A stretch of 64,000 nt of DNA. Source: an uncultured Lachnospiraceae bacterium. GTDB lineage: Bacteria; Bacillota; Clostridia; Lachnospirales; Lachnospiraceae. Every line of letters starts with the position of its first letter. Position 1 is the first letter of the stretch. A model generated the notes under the pieces. That model was given only the letters and a program-made list of their open reading frames with translations, was not told where the DNA came from and searched no databases. The position numbers and the translations under genes were made by a program. Positions 23,028 to 33,140 of the stretch are shown piece by piece. The stretch spans positions 40,117 through 104,116 of the forward strand of contig CATLGV010000012.1 in NCBI GenBank assembly GCA_949948735.1. The letters are read 5' to 3'.

Positions 23028-23945
23028 TTATTTAAGGAACCCGTTTACAATCTGTTCCTCTGCTTCCTGCTCCGTTAGTCCCAGGGTCATCAGCTTTGTC
23101 AGCTGCTCGCCCGCAATTTTCCCGATCGCCGCCTCATGTATCAGGCTTGCCTCCAGGTGATTCGCGGTAATCTCCGGTATGGCCCGCACTACCGCGTTGT
23201 CCATGATAATCGCGTCGCATTCCGAGTGGCCCGCGCACTTATTGTTGCCGTTAATCTGCGAATAGAAGGTCTGCTGTGAAAACCCCTTTGCCACGGAACG
23301 CGATATGACGTTCGTGCTGGAATTCTCCCCGTCCAACTCCACATAAAACCGGGTCGTCGCCGTCTGTTTCCCGTGCGTCATCAGCTTCTCCTTAATCACA
23401 AGCTGCGCGCCGTCGCCCAGCTTTGCCTTCGTGACGCGCTCGGTGGAATCCACGCCCTTGATCTGGACCGTGTCCATTTCCATATAGCTGTCCGCCGCCA
23501 TCTCGACGCGCGTCTCGGGATTCATCACGCGCTCTCCGGCGCCGTCGCCCGTTCCGTAGTGCTTCTCCACGTATTTTACCCGCGCGCCTTTCCCGATAAA
23601 AAAGGAGTGAATGCCGCTGTGCTCGCTGGTCTGTCCGCCGCCGTTATGAATACCGCAGCCTGCAACGATCGTCACGTCGCAGTCCTCCCCGATATGAAAG
23701 TCATTGTAAACCAGCTCCTTAAGGCCGGTCTGCGTCATCAGCACCGGTATATGCACGCTCTCTTTTTTGGTTCCCGGCTTGATGTAGATGTCGATGCCGG
23801 GCTTATCCTCCTTGGGGACAATCTCTATATGCTCTGTGCTGCGCCGTCCCGCCGCCTCGCCGTTTGCACGGATATTGTAAGCTCCTGCCGGTATTTCATG
23901 CAAATCGGCTACCTGAAGGAGCAAATTCTTCTGAAGCTCATCCAT
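23028..23945 (-). CDS. sufB: SufB/SufD-family Fe-S scaffold protein (minimal SUF system)
   Basis: 305 residues from ATG 23945, overlapping the sufC stop by eight bases. It is a short SufBD core: the beta-helix region (GARVKYVEKHYGTGDGAGER, SYMEMDTVQIKGVDSTERV) and the C-terminal block H-S-E-C-D-A-I-I-M-D-N-A-V-V-R-A-I-P-E-I with H-L-E-A-S-L-I-H-E-A-A-I-G-K are conserved, including a cysteine and the catalytic Glu/His of SufB-type scaffolds. It lacks the long N-terminal region of E. coli SufB. With SufC alone it forms the minimal two-gene system of archaea and anaerobes; no SufS/SufU is seen here. Confidence 0.9.
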   Translation of the reverse strand: MDELQKNLLLQVADLHEIPAGAYNIRANGEAAGRRSTEHIEIVPKEDKPGIDIYIKPGTKKESVHIPVLMTQTGLKELVYNDFHIGEDCDVTIVAGCGIHNGGGQTSEHSGIHSFFIGKGARVKYVEKHYGTGDGAGERVMNPETRVEMAADSYMEMDTVQIKGVDSTERVTKAKLGDGAQLVIKEKLMTHGKQTATTRFYVELDGENSSTNVISRSVAKGFSQQTFYSQINGNNKCAGHSECDAIIMDNAVVRAIPEITANHLEASLIHEAAIGKIAGEQLTKLMTLGLTEQEAEEQIVNGFLK

Positions 23946-24663
23946 GAATACACCCCCCCGCATTATGTCTGCATTCCCAGCTCCCGTTCAAAAGCCCGGG
24001 CAGCACCGCTTCCCTGGCGCCCTCGTTCGTAATCTCCCCGTTTGCAATCACGACAATCCTGTCCGCGATATTCAGGATGCGCTCCTGATGGGAGATAATG
24101 ATAATAGCCCCCTGTGTCTGGGCATGCATCCGCTCGAATACCGTGATCAGGTTCTGAAAGCTCCACAAATCGATTCCCGCCTCCGGCTCGTCAAATACCG
24201 AAAGCTTCGTCCCTCTGGCCATCACCGTCGCGATTTCTATGCGCTTGAGCTCTCCGCCGGAAAGGCTGGCATTCACTTCCCGGTTGATATAATCCCGCGC
24301 GCACAGCCCTACCTCGGACAAATATTTGCATGCACCGTCAATATTGATAGCCTTACCCGACGCCAGCCTGATCAGGTCAAATACCGTGATTCCCTTAAAA
24401 CGCACCGGCTGCTGGAACGCAAAGCTGATGCCCAGCCGCGCCCTGTCGGTGACAGACAGACCGGTAATGTCCTGCCCGTCCATCAGAATCCGGCCGTCCG
24501 TGGGCTGTATGATACCTGCTATCATCCTGGCAAGCGTCGACTTTCCGCCGCCGTTTGGGCCTGTAATCGCGGTAAAGCAATCGTCTATCTTTAAATTGAT
24601 ATGATTCAATATATCCTTTTTTCCATCATCCACATGATAGGAAATGTCTCTTAGCTCTAACAT
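23938..24663 (-). CDS. sufC: SufC Fe-S assembly ATPase
   Basis: 241 residues from ATG 24663, with GGAGG twelve bases upstream; a TTG-started reading to 24699 is less likely. Walker A G-P-N-G-G-G-K-S-T, signature L-S-G-G-E-L-K-R-I-E and Walker B L-S-V-F-D-E-P-E-A-G-I-D-L are all present; the final D-E-P-E-x-G-I-D is the SufC hallmark. It powers cluster assembly on the SufB-like scaffold in the cytoplasm. Confidence 0.93.
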   Translation of the reverse strand: MLELRDISYHVDDGKKDILNHINLKIDDCFTAITGPNGGGKSTLARMIAGIIQPTDGRILMDGQDITGLSVTDRARLGISFAFQQPVRFKGITVFDLIRLASGKAINIDGACKYLSEVGLCARDYINREVNASLSGGELKRIEIATVMARGTKLSVFDEPEAGIDLWSFQNLITVFERMHAQTQGAIIIISHQERILNIADRIVVIANGEITNEGAREAVLPGLLNGSWECRHNAGGCIHG

Positions 24664-24784
24664 ATCGTGTTCTGCCTCCTTCCCCGTACGCGTTTCCAAA
24701 TGATACGTTATCCGCTGACATCTCTTAGTATATCGAATTTTGCGTATATTTGCATCCGTTTTTTGCTATTTTCGAAATTTTTTC

Positions 24785-25633
24785 CTACAGCTCTACACGA
24801 AAGCAGATTTCCTGAAAGCCCTCCCGTTCAAGAAGCTCGACGGTGATCTCCCCGCCGCATCTGTCCGCTATGCTTTGTGCCTGATACAGCCCCAGCCCGT
24901 GCCCCTCACGGTTTTCTTTGGTCGTATAGCCCTTTTCGAAGAAATGCGGGATATCGCCCACAGTCAGTCCGCGCACCTGATTCTTAATCATAAAAATCAG
25001 CTTATCCCCTTTGGCGTCCAGAATCATCTCGACGGCATTCAAATCGGGCGCGGCCGCCTCAAACGCGTTATCCGTCAATGTCCCTATGATTTCCACCAGC
25101 GAATGCTCCGAAACGGATGTAATCATCTCACGGCTCAGTACCTGTACGTCGATATGGACATACGCAGGCGCACTGATAATCTTACTGTAGAGAAAGCCCG
25201 CCAGAATTTTATCCGAAATGCGAAGAAGCGCAGGATTGCACCGCGCCTTATCGTCATAAATCCCCTTTGCATATGCGGACTGCGCCGCCACCAGCTCGTC
25301 GTAGTCGTCAATCGTGACGTGCATATTCAGGATTGCGTTCATGTGATTGTCAAATTCATGCTGGCGCGCCCGGATGTCCTTGGTAAGCTCCTCCAACGGC
25401 TTGATATACAGCTTATAGATTTTCAGCTCCTGCTCCTTGCGCTGCAGCGCCGCATAATTCTGCCGCCAGTCAATCAACCCCAGAATGATTACCGCAAATA
25501 CAATCCCGCTGAGCGCCATCCCCCTTATATCCAGCGTGTGGCTCAGGTACAGGTCCACCAGCAGATACACCGTCAATATCAGCGCCAGCAGGCAAAATAT
25601 CCGGTACAGAAATTTTCTGCCAAGCTCAGCCAT
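24785..25633 (-). CDS. GHKL-type sensor histidine kinase
   Basis: 282 residues; its ATG overlaps the response regulator end by eight bases, with GAGGAGG just upstream. Two membrane helices occupy about residues 8-56; a coiled helix with R-Q-H-E-F-D-N-H-M (likely phosphorylated His, AgrC-like) follows; then the HATPase with G-T-L-T-D-N-A-F-E-A-A (N box) and G-H-G-L-G-L-Y-Q-A (G box). It pairs with the LytTR regulator upstream. The short sensor has no extracellular domain, so it may sense within the membrane or a small peptide. Signal unknown. Confidence 0.9.
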   Translation of the reverse strand: MAELGRKFLYRIFCLLALILTVYLLVDLYLSHTLDIRGMALSGIVFAVIILGLIDWRQNYAALQRKEQELKIYKLYIKPLEELTKDIRARQHEFDNHMNAILNMHVTIDDYDELVAAQSAYAKGIYDDKARCNPALLRISDKILAGFLYSKIISAPAYVHIDVQVLSREMITSVSEHSLVEIIGTLTDNAFEAAAPDLNAVEMILDAKGDKLIFMIKNQVRGLTVGDIPHFFEKGYTTKENREGHGLGLYQAQSIADRCGGEITVELLEREGFQEICFRVEL

Positions 25634-26354
25634 TTAGCCTCCTCCTCAATTCGTTCTTATAGGTAACGCCGATTTCCACGCGCTCACCGTTTTTCATATT
25701 GATGACGCCGTTTACCATATCCACCCAGTCAATGTAGTCCTGATTTACGACGCACATGCGATGCACCTGCAGAAAATTCCGCTCGGGCAGCTTTTCCAGC
25801 AGCTGTCGTATCGTCAGGTACGGCACCTTCAGCTCCTCCTTCAGCATCACAAGATTGACCCCTCTGGGAACGGCGCGCACACAGACAATATCCTTGCAGA
25901 AGATTTTATAGTTGACCCCTGCCTTTTTGACAAGCACATACGGCTCCCTTGTCTCACCCGTCTGCGCCAAAAACAGCAGCCTGCCGATCAGCTGTTCTAC
26001 CGCCTCCTCGCTGTAGGGCTTTACCAGATACTGGTAACAGTGCAGCTCGCGATAGGCGCGCAGCTCCATATTGGCAAGAGAGGTCAGCATGACAATCGGC
26101 GTAAAGACATACGGGCGCATGCTGCGCACCTCCTCCGCAAAGGTAAGCCCCGAAACATCCTCCTCATCCGACGCGTCCAGATTAATATCCAGCAAAAAAG
26201 CCTGAAAAGGCTGCTGTGCCTCATGCAGGGCACTTCTTGCAGCCTCCAGGCTTCTCACAGGGACGGCGGCGACCTGGTCCGATACACGCTCGACCATGGC
26301 CGTAACGGCACGCAGACTGTCCTCACTGTCCTCCAGTATCAATATCCGCGTCAT
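25626..26354 (-). CDS. LytTR-family response regulator
   Basis: 242 residues. The receiver domain has acidic residues in I-L-E-D-S-E-D, phosphoacceptor in F-L-L-D-I-N-L-D and the conserved Lys in L-V-K-P-Y-S. The C-terminal 100 residues are LytTR, with C-V-R-A-V-P-R-G-V-N-L and E-R-N-F-L-Q-V-H-R-M-C-V-V-N near the end. It is the partner of the overlapping GHKL kinase. Targets are unknown; LytTR regulators often control peptide or envelope genes. Confidence 0.92.
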   Translation of the reverse strand: MTRILILEDSEDSLRAVTAMVERVSDQVAAVPVRSLEAARSALHEAQQPFQAFLLDINLDASDEEDVSGLTFAEEVRSMRPYVFTPIVMLTSLANMELRAYRELHCYQYLVKPYSEEAVEQLIGRLLFLAQTGETREPYVLVKKAGVNYKIFCKDIVCVRAVPRGVNLVMLKEELKVPYLTIRQLLEKLPERNFLQVHRMCVVNQDYIDWVDMVNGVINMKNGERVEIGVTYKNELRRRLNG

Positions 26355-26398
26355 GTCCGCCGTCCCCCCTTTACAGGATACGATAATATTATCCGTAT

Positions 26399-27316
26399 TT
26401 ATTTCTGTGTCAAAACCTCTCCGACAGACTTTGCAAGACCTGCTACGCCCTGAATCTCCGACGGAACAATAATCTTGGTCGCCTGACCGTTTGCAGCCTT
26501 CTCAAATGCCTCGAGCTTCTTAAGGGTCAGTACGGCGTCATCCGCACCTGCTTCTCTGAGGAATTTGATACCCTCCGCATTTGCCATCTGTACCACGCGA
26601 ATCGCTTCTGCCTGACCTTCCGCCTCGCGGATTCTCTTCTCCTTCTCTGCCTCCGCACGAAGGATTGCCGCCTGCTTCTCTGCCTCCGCATTCAGGATTG
26701 CGGATTCCTTTTTACCTTCCGCAACAAGAATGGTGGATTTCTTCTCACCTTCCGCAATCAGAATCGCCTCACGCCGCTCACGCTCTGCCTTCATCTGCTT
26801 CTCCATCGCATTGCGGATTGCCTCGGGCGGGATAATGTTCTTTAACTCGACACGGTTTACCTTGATACCCCAGGGATCGGTCGCCACGTCAAGCGCGGAA
26901 CGCATATTGGTGTTGATGACCTCTCTGGAGGTAAGCGTCTGGTCAAGCTCCATCTCGCCGATGATATTTCTGAGCGTCGTAGCCGTCAGCTTCTCAATCG
27001 CCATAATCGGGTTCTCCACACCGTAAGCATACATCTTCGGGTCGGTAATCTGGAAAAATACGACCGTGTCAATCTGCATGGTTACGTTATCCTTGGTGAT
27101 AACCGGCTGGGGCGGGAAATCCACTACCTGCTCCTTGAGGTTGACCTTCTTTGCCACCTTGTCAAGGATGGGAATCTTAAAGTGCAGTCCCACACTCCAT
27201 GTGCTGTCGTAACCGCCAAGACGCTCAACAACATATGCATATGCCTGCGGTACGATGCGTACATTCGCCGCAAGGATAACGATTAAAACAAATAAAATAA
27301 TCAGTACGTATATCAT
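26399..27316 (-). CDS. SPFH/Band 7 (stomatin-like) membrane protein
   Basis: 305 residues: one N-terminal transmembrane segment (residues 1-20), a Band-7 domain (VERLGGYDSTWSVGLHFKIP... VDFPPQPVITKDNVTMQIDTVVFF), a long Ala/Glu/Lys-rich coiled coil with repeated 'AEGEKKS/AEAEKQA' units (about 175-240) and a conserved end. It overlaps the NfeD gene by ATGA, the usual NfeD-stomatin operon. Such proteins oligomerise in membrane microdomains and affect membrane protein quality control; the exact role is unknown. Confidence 0.93.
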   Translation of the reverse strand: MIYVLIILFVLIVILAANVRIVPQAYAYVVERLGGYDSTWSVGLHFKIPILDKVAKKVNLKEQVVDFPPQPVITKDNVTMQIDTVVFFQITDPKMYAYGVENPIMAIEKLTATTLRNIIGEMELDQTLTSREVINTNMRSALDVATDPWGIKVNRVELKNIIPPEAIRNAMEKQMKAERERREAILIAEGEKKSTILVAEGKKESAILNAEAEKQAAILRAEAEKEKRIREAEGQAEAIRVVQMANAEGIKFLREAGADDAVLTLKKLEAFEKAANGQATKIIVPSEIQGVAGLAKSVGEVLTQK

Positions 27317-27780
27317 ATTGTCTCCTCCTCATATTTTTCTACGATTAGCTTTACGCCCTTGATATCAACCACCTTCGCGAGACTTCCCGCAGGGATTGCC
27401 GCTGCGCCCGGCATCGTCCTGACAGACCATTCCTGTCCGTTTACAACGGCGCTGCCCGTCTCGTTCACATTGTCAATATCCTTTGTGACACGCACGACCT
27501 TGCCGATAATACCCTCATAGTTCGTCTTTGTACGATGTACATTTATGTACTTCATGGCAAGGGGTCTCGTAAACAACAGCATTCCAAAGGATATCAGCAG
27601 AAACACGGTCAGCTGCAGCAGCCATCCGCCGCCCAGCAGCGTCACTACAACCGCAGCCATAGCGCCTATTGCAAACCAGATTGTCGTCAGGCCCACGGTT
27701 ATAATCTCAATCACGATCAATATTATCATAGCCGCAAGCCACGCCATAATATTCATGTTCGCTGATATTAATTCACCCAT
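27313..27780 (-). CDS. NfeD-family membrane protein (short form)
   Basis: 155 residues, ATG 27780 behind AAAGGAGGAG. Three to four hydrophobic segments (residues 10-80) are followed by an OB-fold (G-K-V-V-R-V-T-K-D-I, G-S-A-V-V-N-G-Q-E-W-S-V-R) typical of NfeD. The serine protease domain of long NfeD forms is absent. It acts with the SPFH protein whose gene overlaps its stop. Confidence 0.92.
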   Translation of the reverse strand: MGELISANMNIMAWLAAMIILIVIEIITVGLTTIWFAIGAMAAVVVTLLGGGWLLQLTVFLLISFGMLLFTRPLAMKYINVHRTKTNYEGIIGKVVRVTKDIDNVNETGSAVVNGQEWSVRTMPGAAAIPAGSLAKVVDIKGVKLIVEKYEEETI

Positions 27781-27889
27781 TCAAAACTCCTCCTTTCGAT
27801 TTGATAGTCCTATTTTACTTCAAAATCGAAATTTACACAACGCTTTTTGCGCGAATGCTGTTTTTTTCGTATCGAATGCCGCTTATATG

Positions 27890-27928
27890 AAAATGCCGCC
27901 CGAAAGACCTGTTTTCGGACGGCATTTT
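27890..27928. terminator. Strong bidirectional terminator hairpin
   Basis: AAAATGCCG-C-CCGAAA pairs with TTTCGG-A-CGGCATTTT around a 7-base loop, with runs of A and T at both ends. It terminates the glycyl-radical gene on the minus strand and isolates it from the NfeD operon. Confidence 0.85.
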
Positions 27929-27965
27929 CTTAATGATGGTATTTCAGGAATTACTTTCTGTCGGA

Positions 27966-28211
27966 TTACATTCCCTCATGGAAGGTTCTTGAGATAACGT
28001 CTGCCTGCTGCTCCGGCGTGAGCTTAATAAAATTAACCGCATAGCCGGAAACGCGGATTGTAAGCTGCGGATAATTCTCCGGATGCTTCTGCGCGTCCAA
28101 CAGCGTATCCCTGTTGAGTACGTTGACGTTCAAATGATGTCCGCCCTTTGTTGCGTATCCGTCCAAAAGATTTACCAGATTATCTACCTGCTGTGCATTG
28201 TTTGCTGCCAT
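27966..28211 (-). CDS. grcA: Stand-alone glycyl-radical domain protein (GrcA/YfiD-like, short)
   Basis: 81 residues from ATG 28211, fixed by AAGGAGG eight bases upstream (the ATG at 28217 is too close to it). The C-terminus carries the glycyl-radical signature R-V-S-G-Y-A-V-N-F preceded by D-A-Q-K-H-P-E-N-Y and followed by K-L-T-P-E-Q-Q and F-H-E-G-M, i.e. the last 80 residues of pyruvate formate-lyase. Such proteins can replace the oxygen-cleaved tail of PFL. It is shorter than E. coli GrcA (127 residues). No pfl gene is near. Two palindromes lie in its upstream region. Confidence 0.88.
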   Translation of the reverse strand: MAANNAQQVDNLVNLLDGYATKGGHHLNVNVLNRDTLLDAQKHPENYPQLTIRVSGYAVNFIKLTPEQQADVISRTFHEGM

Positions 28212-28234
28212 AGTCATATCCTCCTTATATTGTT

Positions 28235-28339
28235 TATTATTGTAGGGAGGAAGCAAGTCTGTTCCTGCTTCCCGCTCTTGTTTCATGTTGTGACCTAAGT
28301 ATATAACAGATAAATCTGTTTTTCCGTAACAATCGTTAC
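28235..28339 (-). promoter_or_regulatory. Upstream region of the glycyl-radical gene: two palindromes and a leader hairpin
   Basis: GTAACAATCGTTAC (28326-28339) and AACAGATAAATCTGTT (28305-28320) are perfect inverted repeats separated by five bases. A TATACT -10-like box (minus strand) follows, and GGGAAGCA...TGCTTCC forms a hairpin in the leader (28235-28266). The palindromes are plausible operators for a redox regulator (Rex- or Crp/Fnr-like). The rest of the 258-bp divergent gap shows nothing else. Confidence 0.5.
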
Positions 28340-28469
28340 ATTTTAAAAATTTTTTCAAAAAAAATTTGTTGTAAAGCCATTAAAAAAAATCTATACTTGT
28401 CCCATAAGGGTTATGCAGGCTTATTGGACCCGGGTGCATGATACCGCGGCTTGAGAGAAAGGCACGATT

Positions 28470-29885
28470 ATGAATATGAAGAAAAAAATCTATACCGCCG
28501 TATGCGTTTTGGGAATTCTTTTTTTGTTGATATGGTGCGTCGTCAGTCCGGGTCAGGCCATGAAAACCCAGGCCTGGCTGCCGCAGCGGCAGACGCCGGA
28601 GGAACCGACCGCTTTTACGCAGGCGCTGGCGGAACAGCTGCTGTATGCACAGGCAATCGTAAAGCAGGCGCGGCATACGCAGACGTTAGCGGAAGAGTCG
28701 GCACAGCATACGCGGGCCGCTGCTTCCGCGGAAGAATCAATGCGTCTGGAAGCCCTGCGTTTTTCCGCGCCGACGGCAACGTTGAACGGTAAGGAGGGCG
28801 AAATGTACTACCTGGCGGGAATTGAATGCGTCCTGATGGACGCGAATACGGTGCTGCTCCCCTGCGACTGTTATTTTGCTGAGGAAAAGCTGCAGCAGAA
28901 AATTTTTTATGTTGCAAAAGCGCCGGATTTTGTGCCGCAGGAGGTTTTCCGACAGACCTCCTGTGAAAACACCGACACACTCGAATACAGGCCGCCCGAG
29001 CGGCTTGAGCGCCGGATTGTCTGCCCCATACCGGTTGCCGACGGCTGCGTTTATGAGCTGGACGGCGACTTATACCGTTTGTCGGCGGATTTCAGTAAAG
29101 CGGATTTTCTCTGTGACCTGCGCGGGCTTATGGGCGGGTTGTACGACTTTTCCCCGTGGGTAGGCGACCAGGAAAATAACTGCGATGTGACTGCGGATTC
29201 CGCAAGGCTGCTGGCCTGTACGGATGCGGGGCTTTATGAATACGACCTGGCGCGGGGAACGAAAAAGCTTCTGGAACCGGCGGATTTCGAGCCGTATGAG
29301 ATTGTCCATATCGAAGGGGACTGCGACTGCGGTGAGACCGGCTTTACGTTTACCGGACCCATATACGCGGAGTACGCGCCGGACGGGCAGGGATACGTCT
29401 TTGTGACAGGAGATGAATACGGATATGCCAGGCAGCTCACATTCCGGTCCGCGGACGGGAGAACGCTGTATTCAAGGAGCTTTCCCTATGCCAGCCACTG
29501 CTTCTCGTGGCTGGAGACAACGGACCCCGCCTGTCTGGCGGTCTTTTACAGCGCAGTCTTTTATGGGGAGGACGGCGCCCTGATGGATTTGATTGATATC
29601 GATACCGGAGAGGCGGAAACCTTTGCCGTTCCCAGCGGGACGGTCTGTTTCCTGGACGCGGACAATCTGATATACTGTACGAAATACGTCTCCCGTTATG
29701 ATGAGCTTAAGGGCGCGAAAAAGAGCACCTACGACGTCTGCTGCTTCCGGAACGGAGACGGCAAGAAGCAGGACGCCGCTTCAAAGCCGCCGTTTGAGGA
29801 AAATACACTGTTCGCGCGGTGCGACTGTATCGTGCTGGGCGACTGTATTATCGTCAGTAAATCTGCTCCAGCTCCTCCCGATTGA
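28470..29885 (+). CDS. Membrane-anchored exported protein of unknown function
   Basis: 471 residues. The N-terminus MNMKKKIYTAVCVLGILFLLIWCVV is a signal anchor; next an Ala/Gln/Glu-rich helix (about 40-95) and then a long beta-rich domain with repeated Y-E-Y-D-L, G-D-L-Y-R-L-S-A and F-T-G-P-I-Y-A-E-Y-A-P-D-G-Q motifs suggesting a beta-propeller or similar. It is very acidic and has many cysteines (C-D-C twice). I do not recognise the family. Its last 32 bases overlap the end of the Crp/Fnr gene on the other strand. Confidence 0.75.
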   Translation: MNMKKKIYTAVCVLGILFLLIWCVVSPGQAMKTQAWLPQRQTPEEPTAFTQALAEQLLYAQAIVKQARHTQTLAEESAQHTRAAASAEESMRLEALRFSAPTATLNGKEGEMYYLAGIECVLMDANTVLLPCDCYFAEEKLQQKIFYVAKAPDFVPQEVFRQTSCENTDTLEYRPPERLERRIVCPIPVADGCVYELDGDLYRLSADFSKADFLCDLRGLMGGLYDFSPWVGDQENNCDVTADSARLLACTDAGLYEYDLARGTKKLLEPADFEPYEIVHIEGDCDCGETGFTFTGPIYAEYAPDGQGYVFVTGDEYGYARQLTFRSADGRTLYSRSFPYASHCFSWLETTDPACLAVFYSAVFYGEDGALMDLIDIDTGEAETFAVPSGTVCFLDADNLIYCTKYVSRYDELKGAKKSTYDVCCFRNGDGKKQDAASKPPFEENTLFARCDCIVLGDCIIVSKSAPAPPD

Positions 29886-30546
29886 GCAGCCTGATTTTCC
29901 CTTTGCCGGCCTCGATCAGCCCTTCCTGCTGCATCTTCATCAGCTCTCTGGAGAGCGACGGCCTCGTCGTCCCGATATAGTCCGCCAGCTCCTCGCGGTT
30001 CATCGTCAGGGTGACGACGTCCTTATTCTCAGCCTGCTCAAGCAGCCACAGCGCGATGCGCTCCCGCAGGGTCGTCCCCGACAACAGATGCAGCTTTCTT
30101 GTCATAAAAAAGTTTTTCTGCGACTGTATCTCCAGCATATTGCGCGTAATCATCTGATGATGCTCGCAGGCGTTCCTGCAGAAGCCGTAGAAAAACATCC
30201 ACGGAATCTCCAAAATGCGTACCTTTCCCTGCGCAATCGCGTCATACCAGTAGCTCTTCTCGTCTGAGAACAGAAACATCTCTCCGAATACGTCGCCCTT
30301 TTCCACCAGAAACAGCACATCCCGTTTTCCCGACGGAAAGTCCTTGGCAATCATCACGGTACCGTCCAGTATGACAAACAGCCGCTGGGGCGTCTCGCCC
30401 TGCCGGAATATATAGCGCTGGTCCTCGTAAACCGTCTCCTTTGCCTTTGAACAGCTTAACATCTTATTTAATTCGTCTTCCGTAATGTCACGAAACAGAT
30501 GAACGCCCCGCAGCTCCTGTCCGCCGCGCCTGTTTTCTGCCTTCAT
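29854..30546 (-). CDS. Crp/Fnr-family transcription regulator
   Basis: 230 residues. I chose ATG 30546 because AAGGAGG lies six bases upstream; the ATG at 30552 would abut it. An N-terminal cyclic-nucleotide-binding-type beta roll (I-F-R-Q-G-E-T-P-Q-R-L-F-V-I-L-D-G, G-D-V-F-G-E-M) leads through a long helix to a C-terminal HTH (T-M-N-R-E-E-L-A-D-Y-I-G-T-T-R-P-S-L-S-R-E-L). There is no N-terminal cysteine cluster of the FNR type, so the ligand is not evident. Monocistronic; the palindromic element 30597-30882 lies directly upstream. Confidence 0.92.
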   Translation of the reverse strand: MKAENRRGGQELRGVHLFRDITEDELNKMLSCSKAKETVYEDQRYIFRQGETPQRLFVILDGTVMIAKDFPSGKRDVLFLVEKGDVFGEMFLFSDEKSYWYDAIAQGKVRILEIPWMFFYGFCRNACEHHQMITRNMLEIQSQKNFFMTRKLHLLSGTTLRERIALWLLEQAENKDVVTLTMNREELADYIGTTRPSLSRELMKMQQEGLIEAGKGKIRLLNREELEQIY

Positions 30547-30596
30547 ACGCATCCTCCTTGATTCTCGCCGCCGCAGTTTCCTGTATGGATTCGGGT

Positions 30597-30882
30597 GGCA
30601 AAAGGTGTTCTTATATTTTAATGAGGCAAATTACACAAAATATTGTAAAGCTACAATTGCGGAGGCAAATGTGATTTTCTTGATATTCCGTTGAGTAATC
30701 AGCAATTGTGCGACATGGACGTCGCACAAAGCCCGTAATGCGTCACGGATGACGCATAGAGGGCGGTTGCGGTCGGTGGCATAATTTTTACCGGAATATT
30801 TAGTAAATCCATTTGCCGCAGTCAGTAGCACGCAATATTTTATGCAATTTGCCGGACAAAAAATTTTTATACACCTTTTGCC
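30597..30882. mobile_element. Second palindromic element, 286 bp
   Basis: The ends GGCAAAAGGTGT (30597-30608) and ACACCTTTTGCC (30871-30882) are perfect inverted repeats. The arms keep pairing inward: GGCAAATTACACAAAATATTG (30625 on) with the complement of CAATATTTTATGCAATTTGCC, and TGCGG..CAAATG..ATATTCCG with its partner near 30790-30820. The centre carries two perfect small hairpins, GTGCGAC-N6-GTCGCAC and ATGCGTCA-N4-TGACGCAT. No coding frame. The ends differ from those of the 17360 element, but size and architecture are alike. Confidence 0.72.
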
Positions 30883-30903
30883 CCCCTAATCCTATACGAT
30901 AAA

Positions 30904-30939
30904 ATAAGGACTTCCCGGCACGCGCCGTTAAGTCCTTAT
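30904..30939 (-). terminator. Rho-independent terminator of groESL
   Basis: Minus strand ATAAGGACTT pairs with AAGTCCTTAT around a GC-rich inner stem, then TTTTAT. It begins 38 bases after the groEL stop. Confidence 0.88.
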
Positions 30940-30976
30940 TATTATACGCCTCTAAAACCGCTTTATCAACCGCAGC

Positions 30977-32620
<1,644 letters not shown>

Positions 32621-32637
32621 TTATTATTCTCCCTGTT

Positions 32638-32922
32638 TTATTCGATAACTGCCAGAATGTCGTTCTGCTTTACGATAATGTACTCTTCCTCGTCAATCTT
32701 GACTTCCGTTCCTGAATACTTGGAGAAGATCACGTTGTCGCCGACCTTGACCTCCATCTTAATCTCCTTGCCGTCAACCACGCCGCCCGGTCCTACTGCG
32801 ATAACCTCTGCCTGCTGCGGCTTCTCTTTATTCTGTCCCGGTAAAACAATGCCGGACTTCGTTGTCTCTTCTGCAACCAGCTGCTTTAATACGACCCTGT
32901 CTCCTAACGGTACTAACTTCAT
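32638..32922 (-). CDS. groES: 10-kDa co-chaperonin GroES
   Basis: 94 residues, full length, with P-L-G-D-R-V-V-L at the N-terminus, the mobile loop E-E-T-T-K-S-G-I-V-L-P-G and the end N-D-I-L-A-V-I-E. It caps the GroEL ring. groEL follows 35 bases downstream; the CIRCE operator lies 52 bases upstream. Confidence 0.98.
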   Translation of the reverse strand: MKLVPLGDRVVLKQLVAEETTKSGIVLPGQNKEKPQQAEVIAVGPGGVVDGKEIKMEVKVGDNVIFSKYSGTEVKIDEEEYIIVKQNDILAVIE

Positions 32923-32973
32923 GCTAAAATGCCTCCTTCTGATTTATAAAAAATTATTATCGGTTCTGATTGA

Positions 32974-33037
32974 TTAGCACTCTTTCTTATTGAGTGCTAA
33001 CAGAACATATCATAATTTTTTCCATAAAGTTGTGCAA
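32974..33037 (-). promoter_or_regulatory. groESL promoter with CIRCE operator
   Basis: TTAGCACTC-N9-GAGTGCTAA (32974-33000) is a perfect CIRCE element, the binding site of the heat-shock repressor HrcA. Just upstream on the minus strand are TTGCAC (33032-33037) and TATGAT (33009-33014), 17 bases apart. Confidence 0.95.
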
Positions 33038-33140
33038 ACGGATTGAAGTCCCATTCTCTCAATATATCTCTTATTTCCTTTTGTTTTATTTCATTTTCTT
33101 TTATTTTCTAAGTTTATGCTACTTAATAATTATTTTAGAT

